This document shows positions 1 to 5,821 of a DNA stretch of 6,169 nucleotides, piece by piece (position 1 is the stretch's first letter; every line of letters begins with the position of its first letter). Position numbers and translations under genes: made by a program. Source of the stretch: Candidatus Aenigmatarchaeota archaeon (GTDB lineage Archaea; Aenigmatarchaeota; Aenigmatarchaeia; GW2011-AR5); assembly GCA_016198645.1 (NCBI GenBank), contig JACQIE010000014.1, forward strand, positions 1 through 6,169, read 5' to 3'. The notes beneath the pieces are model-generated. The model was given only the letters and a program-made list of their open reading frames with translations, was not told the origin of the DNA and did no database searches.

Positions 1-759
1 AATCTCTTCCGCTTTCTCTTCAGCTGCGGCGACCATCTGGTCTATCTCGTCAAGCGTAAAGCCGCCCATGCCGTTCTTCTGCAGCGCGCAAAGTTTGCCG
101 CCGTCCAGCGTGCCTACGGTTAGTCGCGCATCCAGCGACGCGAACTCCGCTGCCGTCGGGTCAAGGAGCGTCGTGCCATTTATCTTCGCGAACGTTGTGC
201 ACAGCGGCAGGCCGTTTACGGGCAGGTCTTCCTTCGTTTTTTTGCCCCACACGACTTTGCCGTTCTCGTCTACGACCGGTATCTTCGCCGTCGCCAAAGC
301 AGCTGCTGCGGCGATGCTTGACGCATCTATAAGATTACCGTCGTTGTTTATCACGTCTATGTCCACGCTGACGGACCAGACCTTTTCGCCTTCCTTTATG
401 CACAGCTTTTTCGTGTTTATCGCTTTCGATTCGCGGATGGCGCGGTCGACTACCCGCGCGACTTCTATGGATTCGACGTTAGGCGGGCCCGGCTCAAACA
501 GCGGGTCGGCGAACGGGATGAATTCCACTGCCACCATCAGCGTCCCTTCATCAAGAGAGTCCGGATAAGGCACCACGATGCCCATCTTCACGCCGGCTAT
601 GACCGTCGTATTGCCTATGCTGACGCGTGCCGAACCTTCAGCGGAAGAAACAATGTTTGTTTCCACGCTCACGTTCCGGTATTCGTCCTTCATCCTGCCG
701 TCAAGGCGCTCGCCGTTTGAAACGATTTTCTTAACAAGCGCCGTATCAAGCCCTATCAT
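1..759 (-). CDS. rrp42: Exosome complex component Rrp42 (3' end outside window)
   Basis: This is the non-catalytic RNase PH-like subunit of the archaeal exosome, which alternates with Rrp41 in the hexameric ring that degrades and tails RNA in the cytoplasm. Translating the reverse strand from the ATG at 759 gives 253 residues with no stop before the window edge. Archaeal Rrp42 is usually about 260-275 residues, so only a short C-terminal piece is missing. Visible family features are the N-terminal GERLDGR (16-22), SARVSIGNTTVIAGVKMG (43-60), the VEFIPFADPLFEPGPP stretch (78-93) and the second-domain DIDVINNDGNLIDASSIAA (133-151). The paired catalytic aspartates of Rrp41 have no equivalent in the LLDPTAAEFASLD region (198-210), as expected for Rrp42. 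The start is supported by AGGTGG at 770-765, five bases before the ATG. The gene overlaps the end of Rrp41 by 14 bases, which suggests coupled translation. It is the last gene of the cluster visible here. Confidence 0.95.
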   Translation of the reverse strand, partial: MIGLDTALVKKIVSNGERLDGRMKDEYRNVSVETNIVSSAEGSARVSIGNTTVIAGVKMGIVVPYPDSLDEGTLMVAVEFIPFADPLFEPGPPNVESIEVARVVDRAIRESKAINTKKLCIKEGEKVWSVSVDIDVINNDGNLIDASSIAAAAALATAKIPVVDENGKVVWGKKTKEDLPVNGLPLCTTFAKINGTTLLDPTAAEFASLDARLTVGTLDGGKLCALQKNGMGGFTLDEIDQMVAAAEEKAEEI

Positions 760-1456
760 CGTTACCACCTGCGTATTTTTCCATGAGAGCCTTCTGCTGC
801 ACTTCGCTTATTTTCTTGCAGCCGCCTATGGCGAGCTCTATTATCTTCCTCATTTCCTTCCTGTCGGTCAATCCGTCCATCTGCAGAAGGGTTATCGTGT
901 CTTTCTTCGGATAGTATGCCACGGGCAAGTCCAGCTCGCCTTCAGTGTCTTCTTCACCGGCCACGTCCAGGATAACGTTATTGTTGACCTTGCCGGCAGA
1001 GCAAGACGATACAAGCCCTTTCATCGGAATGCCCGCGTCCGCCAGCGCAAGCGCTGCGGCGTTCAGCCCCACGCACCTCGTGGAGGCGTCGGCTTCTATG
1101 ACCTCGATGAAGACGTCTATCGCCGCTTTCGGAAACTCTTCGAGGAAGACCACGGACGACAGAGCCTGCTGCGTCACCATTGATATTTCCTGGCTTCGCC
1201 TGCTCGGTCCCGGGCGGCTGCGTTCCTTCGTGGCAAAAGCCGCCATGTTGTATCTCACGCGCAGTATCGCCTTTTCCGCGTTTTCGTCGTGCTTCGGATG
1301 AACCTCGCGGGGCCCGTAAACGCCGGCTATCGCATAAGTGTTTCCAAGCCTGAACATTGCAGAGCCGTCCGCGTTCTTCAATACGCCGACTTTTGCTTCC
1401 ATTGGGCGAAGCTCATCGTGTTTCCGCCCGTCAAAGCGCGTCCCGTTCTTCTCCAT
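746..1456 (-). CDS. rrp41: Exosome complex component Rrp41, catalytic RNase PH subunit
   Basis: This is the catalytic subunit of the archaeal exosome ring. It performs phosphate-dependent 3'-5' degradation of RNA and the reverse polyadenylation-like reaction. From the ATG at 1456 the product is 236 residues, normal for archaeal Rrp41. Visible motifs are NGTRFDGRK near the N-terminus, LGNTYAIAGVYGPREVHPKH (37-56), the RNA-contacting KERSRPGPSRRSQEIS (77-92, Arg86-Arg87), the phosphate-site loop EADASTRCVGLNAA (121-134) and GEEDTEGELDLPVAY (167-181). Asp170 and Asp176 have the same spacing as the Asp182/Asp188 pair known from Sulfolobus Rrp41, so the active site looks intact. An in-frame GTG lies 9 bases upstream (1465-1463), but it falls inside the AGGTGA ribosome binding site, so the ATG is preferred. 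The gene overlaps the end of Rrp4 by 26 bases and the start of Rrp42 by 14. Confidence 0.96.
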   Translation of the reverse strand: MEKNGTRFDGRKHDELRPMEAKVGVLKNADGSAMFRLGNTYAIAGVYGPREVHPKHDENAEKAILRVRYNMAAFATKERSRPGPSRRSQEISMVTQQALSSVVFLEEFPKAAIDVFIEVIEADASTRCVGLNAAALALADAGIPMKGLVSSCSAGKVNNNVILDVAGEEDTEGELDLPVAYYPKKDTITLLQMDGLTDRKEMRKIIELAIGGCKKISEVQQKALMEKYAGGNDDRA

Positions 1457-2159
1457 GTTTTTCACCTTCCTGTATTATATCTTCGCTCTTTACCCCGAGC
1501 TTGTCTTCCAGCATATTCTTTATGTAGTCCGTGAGCCCGTGGCTCTGGGACATGCGCTCAACTGTCAGCACTGCTTCCGTGGCGACGACTTCGTTCTCGC
1601 CCTTAATCCATACTATGCCGTTCTGGCCCACGACTATCTGCGTGCCTGTGAGCTTCTTTATCATCTCCACCATGCTCCCGTTCTTGCCTATTATTCTCGG
1701 GACCTTTGCGGGGACGACTTTTATCAGCCGCCCTTCACGAAGCTTGCGGCACTTGCGGTCGCGCATGGAAAGCTGTATGTTCTTGTTCTTGCTGACGGAC
1801 GTTATTTCAGCGAACACCATGTCGCCGTAGTTGAAAAACATCGTCAGGTCCGTCTTCGTCAGGTCCACAAATTCGTCCACCGCCTCGTTCAGCGGCAAAA
1901 CGGACGAATAGGGAGAGTTTATGTCCACTATCCACTTGGAGAACGAGACTTCGGATATTTTCCCTATCACGCCGTCTCCCCTCTTGGGGCTGTAAACGCC
2001 TGAAAGCGGTATGACCAAAAACGCGTTTCCCCTTTTCTCGGCTAAGCCCACAACGCGCGAGAAGACCTTGCCGTCTTCCTCGTAGGCGTTGTAACTCGCT
2101 GTTCCTTCGCCCAGCTCCTCGCCGGGTATCACTACCTTTCTGTCAAATTCTTCATTCAT
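1431..2159 (-). CDS. rrp4: Exosome complex RNA-binding cap protein Rrp4
   Basis: This is one of the two kinds of RNA-binding cap protein on the archaeal exosome ring (the other, Csl4, is not in this window). It recruits substrates to the Rrp41/Rrp42 channel. The 242-residue product has the family's three parts. The N-terminal domain has VVIPGEELGEG (9-19). An S1 RNA-binding domain spans roughly 60-132, from PKRGDGVIGKISEV to NIQLSMRDRK. A KH domain spans about 148-200 with the RNA-binding loop IIGKNGSM (156-163). A charged tail follows (about 212-242), rich in Glu and Lys, as is common in archaeal Rrp4. The ATG at 2159 has AGGTG at 2170-2166, six bases upstream. The 3' end overlaps Rrp41 by 26 bases. 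Unlike the other junctions in the cluster, its 5' side is separated from SBDS by a long spacer, so it may also have its own promoter. Confidence 0.95.
   Translation of the reverse strand: MNEEFDRKVVIPGEELGEGTASYNAYEEDGKVFSRVVGLAEKRGNAFLVIPLSGVYSPKRGDGVIGKISEVSFSKWIVDINSPYSSVLPLNEAVDEFVDLTKTDLTMFFNYGDMVFAEITSVSKNKNIQLSMRDRKCRKLREGRLIKVVPAKVPRIIGKNGSMVEMIKKLTGTQIVVGQNGIVWIKGENEVVATEAVLTVERMSQSHGLTDYIKNMLEDKLGVKSEDIIQEGEKHGEERDAL
1462..1467 (-). promoter_or_regulatory. Ribosome binding site of Rrp41, decides the start
   Basis: The reverse strand reads AGGTGA here, a full match to the archaeal 16S anti-Shine-Dalgarno core, followed by five bases and then ATG at 1456. A longer start using GTG at 1465-1463 would lie within this site and would have no site of its own. 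The site sits inside the last codons of Rrp4, so ribosomes finishing Rrp4 are well placed to restart on Rrp41. Confidence 0.8.
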
Positions 2160-2175
2160 TTTTCACACCTATCCC

Positions 2176-2196
2176 CTCGTTCGCTTCGCTCACGAG
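2176..2196 (-). other. Imperfect hairpin, GAA loop, in front of Rrp4
   Basis: CTCGT at 2176-2180 pairs with ACGAG at 2192-2196. After two mismatches GC pairs with GC around the loop TTC (GAA in the mRNA). The core on the transcribed strand is GCGAAGC, a sequence known to form an unusually stable DNA mini-hairpin. It ends about 6 bases upstream of the Rrp4 ribosome binding site, so it could influence access to that site, or it could be a 3' processing remnant. Confidence 0.45.
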
Positions 2197-2202
2197 TCGA
2201 TG

Positions 2203-2218
2203 CCATATTATTTCTCAC
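2203..2218 (-). promoter_or_regulatory. Possible weak internal promoter for Rrp4-Rrp41-Rrp42
   Basis: The transcribed strand reads GAAATAATATGG, an AT-rich TATA-like stretch about 50 bases before the Rrp4 ATG. A transcript starting about 25 bases downstream would begin near 2182 and would include the AGGTG site. The match to the archaeal TATA consensus is only partial and the same bases belong to the spacer repeat, so this is a guess based on position. Confidence 0.2.
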
Positions 2219-2274
2219 CATGAAATTCTATGACATTCCGACTCTGCTCGGCGATTTTATTCATATCCATACCT

Positions 2275-2289
2275 CACAGCTTCGCTGTG
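2275..2289 (-). other. Perfect 6-bp hairpin with GAA loop
   Basis: CACAGC (2275-2280) and GCTGTG (2284-2289) are exact inverted repeats around TTC. On the transcribed strand this reads CACAGC-GAA-GCTGTG and again contains the GCGAAGC core. No run of T follows, so there is no sign of a terminator. Confidence 0.5.
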
Positions 2290-2301
2290 TCGTAATACCC
2301 C

Positions 2302-2316
2302 GCATTTTTCAAATGC
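2302..2316 (-). other. Perfect 6-bp hairpin with GAA loop
   Basis: GCATTT (2302-2307) and AAATGC (2311-2316) are exact inverted repeats around TTC. The flanking words GTAATA (2292-2297) and TATTAC (2328-2333) are also complementary, so the hairpin could cap a longer interrupted stem. It directly follows one copy of the spacer's repeat word. Confidence 0.5.
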
Positions 2317-2392
2317 ATCGTATCCCATATTACAACGCTTGCCCTTTACCCATTCCATTTGCGAATCGTATCCCTATTTCTCACGTTACTTC

Positions 2393-3076
2393 TCACTTGA
2401 ATACTGCGCTCCCTCCTGAGAGTGAATTTATTTTTCCTAATATGTCCTGCTTCATGCCGGCCGGTATCTTTATTTTTACGGCAAGCGAGCCGTCCTGCAT
2501 CCATTTCTGCGACACTATATCGCCCATCGTTTTCATGACGCCGAAAGCGCGCGACGCATAGCGCGCGGGTATCATGACCTCGACGTCCGCCGTCTCGAAG
2601 CTTATCGGGAGTATGGGGCGCAGCGCGGCGATTATCGAAGGTATCTGCTGGTCTGCCGGCACGAGCGGGTCGACGTTGATTTTTGCCTGCTCCATCGCAT
2701 TCTCTATGCGCTGCTGCGGATGCGGCAGCTTTGTTTGCGGGTTTATCGCGTTCTTGCTTATGATGGAAGCTATCTGCAGCCTTTTCTCCTCGGCTTTCTT
2801 TCGGCGGAACTCCGTCGTCAGCTGTATCTCGCCTTTCTTTAGAACTTCTTCGGCTACCGCAAACGGGTCGTCCGTTCCGAAGACTTTGAGGTCGCTTTCC
2901 GGGGATTTCGTTCCCTTTGATGCATCGGAAAATATGTGGTTCACGGCGAGCATGCTCGCCAAGGAGACAGACTTGCCCTCCTTGTACGCGTAGGCGAGAT
3001 TCGCATCAACAAGTATCTCAAAATGCTTCCCGTTCTTGTCAAGTTTGGCAATAACTGCCTTGTCCAACGTAACCAT
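2393..3076 (-). CDS. sbds: Ribosome maturation protein SBDS (Sdo1 family)
   Basis: This is the archaeal homologue of Shwachman-Bodian-Diamond syndrome protein / yeast Sdo1, which in eukaryotes helps release the anti-association factor eIF6 (archaeal aIF6) from the large ribosomal subunit. The product is 227 residues, close to the usual archaeal length of about 230-235. Three-domain features are visible. The N-terminal FYSH domain (about 1-90) has FSDASKGTKSPESDLKVFGT (49-68) and VLKKGEIQLTTEFRR (78-92). The central helical domain has the hallmark NPQTKLPHPQQRIENAM (112-128). The C-terminal ferredoxin-like domain (about 158-227) has PISFETADVEVMIP and KWMQDGSLAVKIKIPAGM. The ATG at 3076 has GGGTG at 3086-3082, five bases upstream. 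It is the first gene of the leftward operon and is followed by a 233-base spacer before Rrp4. Its linkage to the exosome genes is conserved in many archaea. Confidence 0.95.
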   Translation of the reverse strand: MVTLDKAVIAKLDKNGKHFEILVDANLAYAYKEGKSVSLASMLAVNHIFSDASKGTKSPESDLKVFGTDDPFAVAEEVLKKGEIQLTTEFRRKKAEEKRLQIASIISKNAINPQTKLPHPQQRIENAMEQAKINVDPLVPADQQIPSIIAALRPILPISFETADVEVMIPARYASRAFGVMKTMGDIVSQKWMQDGSLAVKIKIPAGMKQDILGKINSLSGGSAVFK

Positions 3077-3092
3077 CTTTACACCCGTAACA

Positions 3093-3127
3093 TAAGCCCC
3101 GTTCCGTAAGAGTAAACAAGGGGCTTA
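3093..3127 (-). promoter_or_regulatory. Leader hairpin upstream of SBDS
   Basis: TAAGCCCC (3093-3100) and GGGGCTTA (3120-3127) are exact 8-base inverted repeats with 19 bases between them. GTT (3101-3103) and AAC (3115-3117) could extend the pairing inside the loop. The element lies between the predicted transcription start near 3137 and the SBDS ribosome binding site (3086-3082), so it would fold in the 5' leader of the operon mRNA. GTAAG (3106-3110) could instead pair with CTTAC (3124-3128), a weaker alternative that would exclude the main stem. Its role is unknown. It might be a control element, an RNase processing site or simply a leader structure. Confidence 0.4.
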
Positions 3128-3158
3128 CTATATTACTTTATTTTATTAGAGAGAAACG

Positions 3159-3167
3159 CTTATAAAC
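3159..3167 (-). promoter_or_regulatory. TATA box for the SBDS-exosome operon
   Basis: The reverse strand reads GTTTATAAG, a good archaeal TATA element. Transcription would start about 25 bases downstream, near 3137, giving a leader of about 60 bases before the SBDS ATG. The TATAAA core also reads on the plus strand (3161-3166), so weak rightward activity is possible. Confidence 0.5.
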
Positions 3168-3238
3168 GGATTTTTGCCGCCGAGTGCTGCTTGAGTTTGC
3201 CATAAACTGGACATGGGAAGAAGCAACCTATCCATTCA

Positions 3239-3445
3239 TTGCCGATAATAATAAAACGTGGCGCAGATAGTGGTGACTTGTTTGTGTCCCCGAAGACTTT
3301 AGATGGCGCATTGACTTATCAAGTACAACGCAGAAGATTGAATATTTACCCGGATGATAGTGGGAAAGATACTATACCAGATGAATGGCGAATGGGCGGT
3401 GTGACGGTTCATGCCGTTGCAGGAGGTCTGTATAGAAATGCCTGA
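3239..3445 (+). CDS. Unrecognised short ORF, possible gene remnant
   Basis: A 68-codon reading frame starts only from TTG and has no visible ribosome binding site. The same frame is open back to a stop at 3203-3205. The product contains DLFVSPKTLDGALTYQVQRR and, near the end, DEWRMGGVTVHAVAGGLYRNA. It reads like the C-terminal part of a soluble protein, but I do not recognise a family. The bases here are AT-richer than the flanking operons, and codon choice differs from them. It may be the decayed tail of a lost gene or a chance frame. It ends 35 bases before the PIN gene and would cross no other coding region. Confidence 0.25.
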   Translation: MPIIIKRGADSGDLFVSPKTLDGALTYQVQRRRLNIYPDDSGKDTIPDEWRMGGVTVHAVAGGLYRNA

Positions 3446-3452
3446 TATGTTC

Positions 3453-3458
3453 TTTATA
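3453..3458 (+). promoter_or_regulatory. TATA box for the PIN-hppA pair
   Basis: CTTTATACT has the core TTTATA at 3453-3458. The distance to the ATG at 3481 is about 25 bases, so transcription should start at or within a few bases of the start codon. The upstream bases (GCAAGAGAAATA) contain no AGGTG-like site, so a leaderless mRNA fits well. Confidence 0.5.
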
Positions 3459-3480
3459 CTTTCCGTTTGCAAGAGAAATA

Positions 3481-3837
3481 ATGAAAATCCTTCTCGACAC
3501 GAACGTGCTGATGGCGCAGGCGCAGTTCAATGCGCTTATACTGGAACAGTTGGCGGGCAACGAGCTTTACACTCTTGACGGATGCATCCGTGAGCTGAAG
3601 GGAATAGCTTCTTCAAGGAAAAAAGACGCGCCTGCTGCGGCGGTTGCGCTAGAGCTGCTCAAGAAGAAAGGTATTAAAATTATACCCGCCAAAGGGAAAG
3701 CGGACGATGCGCTCGTGGAACAGGGCAAGGAAGGCTTCGCGGTGGCGACGAACGACCGGGAACTTATAAAAAGACTGCGAAGCCATGATATTAAAACATT
3801 GAGGCTAAGACAGAAACGGGTTGTGACGGATGATTGA
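3481..3837 (+). CDS. PIN-domain nuclease of the Fcf1/VapC9-like type
   Basis: This is a single-domain PIN ribonuclease of 118 residues. The four acidic residues of the PIN active site are visible: Asp6 in ILLDTNVLM (3-11), Glu38 in CIRELKG (35-41), Asp75 or Asp76 in KADDALVE (73-80) and Asp92 in VATNDRELIKRLR (88-100). The KADD and ATND motifs and the basic C-terminal tail (LRLRQKRVV) resemble the archaeal Fcf1/Utp24-like group (COG1412, VapC9-like PIN), often annotated as rRNA-processing endonuclease or toxin. No antitoxin gene is adjacent: the next gene is a pyrophosphatase and the previous frame is an unrecognised fragment. A housekeeping rRNA-processing role is therefore more likely than a toxin role, but this is inference. 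It has a probable leaderless start and overlaps hppA by 8 bases, so the two are probably co-transcribed. Confidence 0.85.
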   Translation: MKILLDTNVLMAQAQFNALILEQLAGNELYTLDGCIRELKGIASSRKKDAPAAAVALELLKKKGIKIIPAKGKADDALVEQGKEGFAVATNDRELIKRLRSHDIKTLRLRQKRVVTDD

Positions 3838-5770
3838 ACTTGTTTTCGCTGCGGGCATGGCGTCTATATTATTTTCGCTCTTCCTTGCACGCGGCGTTCT
3901 CGCCCATGAGAAGGGCAATGAAAAGATGGAACAAATCGCGGCGGCGATACGCACGGGCGCGAATAGCTACCTGAAGCGGCAGTACAAAACGATAGCCGTG
4001 TTCGCCGTGGCGATTGCCGCGCTGCTTTATGCGTTCATAAACACGGCAACCGCCGTGACGTTTGTTGCCGGCGCGGCGCTTTCGGCGCTTGCCGGCTACG
4101 CGGGAATGCAGATATCCGTGCGGGCGAACGTGAAAACTGCGGCGGCGGCGAAGAACGGGCTGGAAAAAGCCCTGAACGTCGCGGTCAAAGGCGGCGCGGT
4201 CACGGGAATGTTCGTCGCCGGCATAGCGCTGCTCGGCTTAGCTTCGTTCTATCAATTATACAATGACCCTTTCACGCTCATCGGCTTGGGCTTCGGCGCT
4301 TCTCTTATTTCGCTCTTCGCGCGGGTAGGAGGCGGTATTTACACGAAAGCAGCGGACGTCGGGGCGGATTTAGTCGGCAAACTGGAAGCAGGAATACCGG
4401 AAGACGACCCGCGAAACCCTGCTGTGATAGCGGACAACGTCGGGGACAACGTTGGGGACTGCGCAGGAATGGCTGCAGACCTCTTCGAGACGTACGTCGT
4501 TTCCGCGCTTGGCGCGATGCTCCTTGGCAATATCCTGGGATTCTCAGCCGAAACGCCGCTTCTCATGGGCGCTGCCGCTATAGCGGCGTCAATGGTGGGC
4601 GTTTACGCGATAAGGACGAAGGATAAAATAATGCGCGCCCTGTATGCGGGGCTTATCGTTTCTGCGTTGCTGTCGGCTGTAGCGTTCTATTTCATACTCA
4701 CACCTTCGCTATTTTACGCTTCAGCCGTAGGACTGACGGTTTCGCTATTGCTCTTCGGAGCAACGGAATACTATACATCCGAGAAACACGGGCCTGTCCG
4801 CTACATCGCCGACTCTTCAAAAACGGGCGCTGCGACTACTATGATAGCCGGCATCTCGGTGGGCATGCAATCAACTGCGTTGCCCATCCTCATAGTCACG
4901 GCCGGCATGCTTGCCGCTTATTATATAGCAGGGCTTTACGGAATAGCGATAGCCGTGATGGCAATGCTCTCGCTTATCGGGATGGTTATAACCATGGACG
5001 CTTACGGCCCGATAACCGACAATGCCGGCGGCATCGCGGAGATGGCGGGGCTGGACAAGAAGATACGCGAAGTGACGGACAAGCTGGACGCGGTGGGTTA
5101 CAGAACGAAAGCCGTAACGAAGGCTTTTGCAATCGGCTCAGCGGCGCTCGCAGCGCTAACGCTTTTTGCAACTTACGTCATGGAAGTCAACAAGGCGGGC
5201 GCGAACGTTACGTTCGCGCTGAACGACCCGCTTGTGCTCGCAGGACTGTTCATCGGCGGGCTTATTCCTTTCTTGTTCTCGGCGATGACGATGACAGCCG
5301 TGGGCAAGGCGGCGTTCGGCGTCGTTGAGGAAGTCCGCGCTCAATTTAAGAAAGGTATACTTGAAGGCAAGGCTTCGCCGGACTATGGCAGGTGCGTGGA
5401 CATCGTCACATCGTCCGCGTTAAAAGAGATGGCGATGCCCGGCATACTCTCCGTTACCGCTCCCGTTGCCATTGGGCTCGTACTCGGGCCGGTCGCGCTG
5501 GGCGGGCTGCTCATGGGCTGCATCGTGACGGGCTTCTTAATGGCGATAATGATGACCAACTCCGGCGGGGCGTGGGACAACGCCAAGAAATACATAGAAG
5601 CGGGCGCGCACGGCGGCAAGGGCTCGGACGCGCACAAAGCTGCAGTAGTAGGCGACACGGTCGGAGACCCCTACAAGGACACTTCCGGGCCTGCCATTAA
5701 TCCGCTCATCAAGGTCATGAACATTATTGCGATACTGCTTGTTCCTGTGATGATGGCGATGGCGCGATGA
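3830..5770 (+). CDS. hppA: Membrane-bound proton-translocating pyrophosphatase, K+-independent type
   Basis: This integral membrane enzyme hydrolyses pyrophosphate and pumps ions across the cell membrane. The product is 646 residues, near the lower end of the family, with the expected series of about 16 hydrophobic helices. The pyrophosphate-binding motifs are intact: DVGADLVGKLE (176-186), DDPRNPAVIADNVGDNVGD (192-210), DAYGPITDNAGGIAEMAG (390-407), NSGGAWDNAKKYIE (577-590) and GDTVGDPYKDTSGPAINPL (608-626). At the position where K+-dependent enzymes have Ala and K+-independent ones have Lys, this protein has Lys427 (GYRTKAVTK, 423-431). This predicts potassium-independent, H+-pumping activity. 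The usual GNTT before that lysine is GYRT here, an uncommon substitution. The ATG lies inside the last codons of the PIN gene and only a weak GTGA (3823-3826) precedes it, so translational coupling is likely. No terminator-like T run follows. Confidence 0.96.
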   Translation: MIELVFAAGMASILFSLFLARGVLAHEKGNEKMEQIAAAIRTGANSYLKRQYKTIAVFAVAIAALLYAFINTATAVTFVAGAALSALAGYAGMQISVRANVKTAAAAKNGLEKALNVAVKGGAVTGMFVAGIALLGLASFYQLYNDPFTLIGLGFGASLISLFARVGGGIYTKAADVGADLVGKLEAGIPEDDPRNPAVIADNVGDNVGDCAGMAADLFETYVVSALGAMLLGNILGFSAETPLLMGAAAIAASMVGVYAIRTKDKIMRALYAGLIVSALLSAVAFYFILTPSLFYASAVGLTVSLLLFGATEYYTSEKHGPVRYIADSSKTGAATTMIAGISVGMQSTALPILIVTAGMLAAYYIAGLYGIAIAVMAMLSLIGMVITMDAYGPITDNAGGIAEMAGLDKKIREVTDKLDAVGYRTKAVTKAFAIGSAALAALTLFATYVMEVNKAGANVTFALNDPLVLAGLFIGGLIPFLFSAMTMTAVGKAAFGVVEEVRAQFKKGILEGKASPDYGRCVDIVTSSALKEMAMPGILSVTAPVAIGLVLGPVALGGLLMGCIVTGFLMAIMMTNSGGAWDNAKKYIEAGAHGGKGSDAHKAAVVGDTVGDPYKDTSGPAINPLIKVMNIIAILLVPVMMAMAR

Positions 5771-5821
5771 GTATGCTCGTAAAGGAACTCGACTGGAAAA
5801 ATGGGAGGACTTGGAAGGGGG

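Larger units (their letters stand above)
2160..2392 (-). repeat. Repeat- and hairpin-rich spacer between SBDS and Rrp4
   Basis: This is 233 bases without a convincing gene. On the transcribed (minus) strand a short word recurs in diverged form. One copy, at 2384-2365, reads GTGAGAAATA followed by GGGATACGAT. A second, at 2333-2317, reads GTAATATGGGATACGAT. A third, at 2218-2203, reads GTGAGAAATAATATGG. In plus-strand terms there are two exact 10-base direct repeats: TATTTCTCAC at 2209-2218 and 2375-2384, and ATCGTATCCC at 2317-2326 and 2365-2374. Copies two and three are each followed on the transcribed strand by a hairpin with a GAA loop. Further complementary words could give larger folds: GTAATA 2292-2297 with TATTAC 2328-2333, and GAGTCG 2194-2199 with CGACTC 2239-2244. 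It may be a lineage-specific intergenic repeat or a structured part of the operon mRNA. No family is recognised. Confidence 0.55.

Noticed and set aside
578..1183. Plus-strand open frame of 201 codons
   Set aside because: It lies opposite Rrp42 and Rrp41, which have full family motifs in the minus frame. The plus-strand product is low in recognisable domains and is the kind of long shadow expected in codon-biased DNA.
1338..2003. Plus-strand open frame of 221 codons
   Set aside because: It is antisense to Rrp4 and the start of Rrp41. Its His/Tyr/Arg-rich product is a typical reverse shadow and shows no domain.
2257..2358. Minus-strand frame of 33 residues (MEWVKGKRCNMGY... start) in the SBDS-Rrp4 spacer
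   Set aside because: It has no ribosome binding site, spans a repeat word and two hairpins, and has no recognisable domain. The spacer is better explained as non-coding.
2220..2561. Plus-strand frame of 113 codons across the spacer and SBDS 3' end
   Set aside because: Half of it is antisense to SBDS, it has no promoter or ribosome binding site, and its product changes character at the SBDS boundary.
3481..3837. Toxin-antitoxin (VapBC) interpretation of the PIN gene
   Set aside because: There is no small DNA-binding antitoxin gene next to it. The upstream fragment lacks AbrB, ribbon-helix-helix or similar features and does not overlap, and the PIN motifs fit the Fcf1/VapC9-like group found as single genes.
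5383..5658. Minus-strand frame of 91 codons inside hppA
   Set aside because: It is antisense to the most conserved part of the pyrophosphatase and is Pro/Ala/Ser-rich as expected of a shadow.
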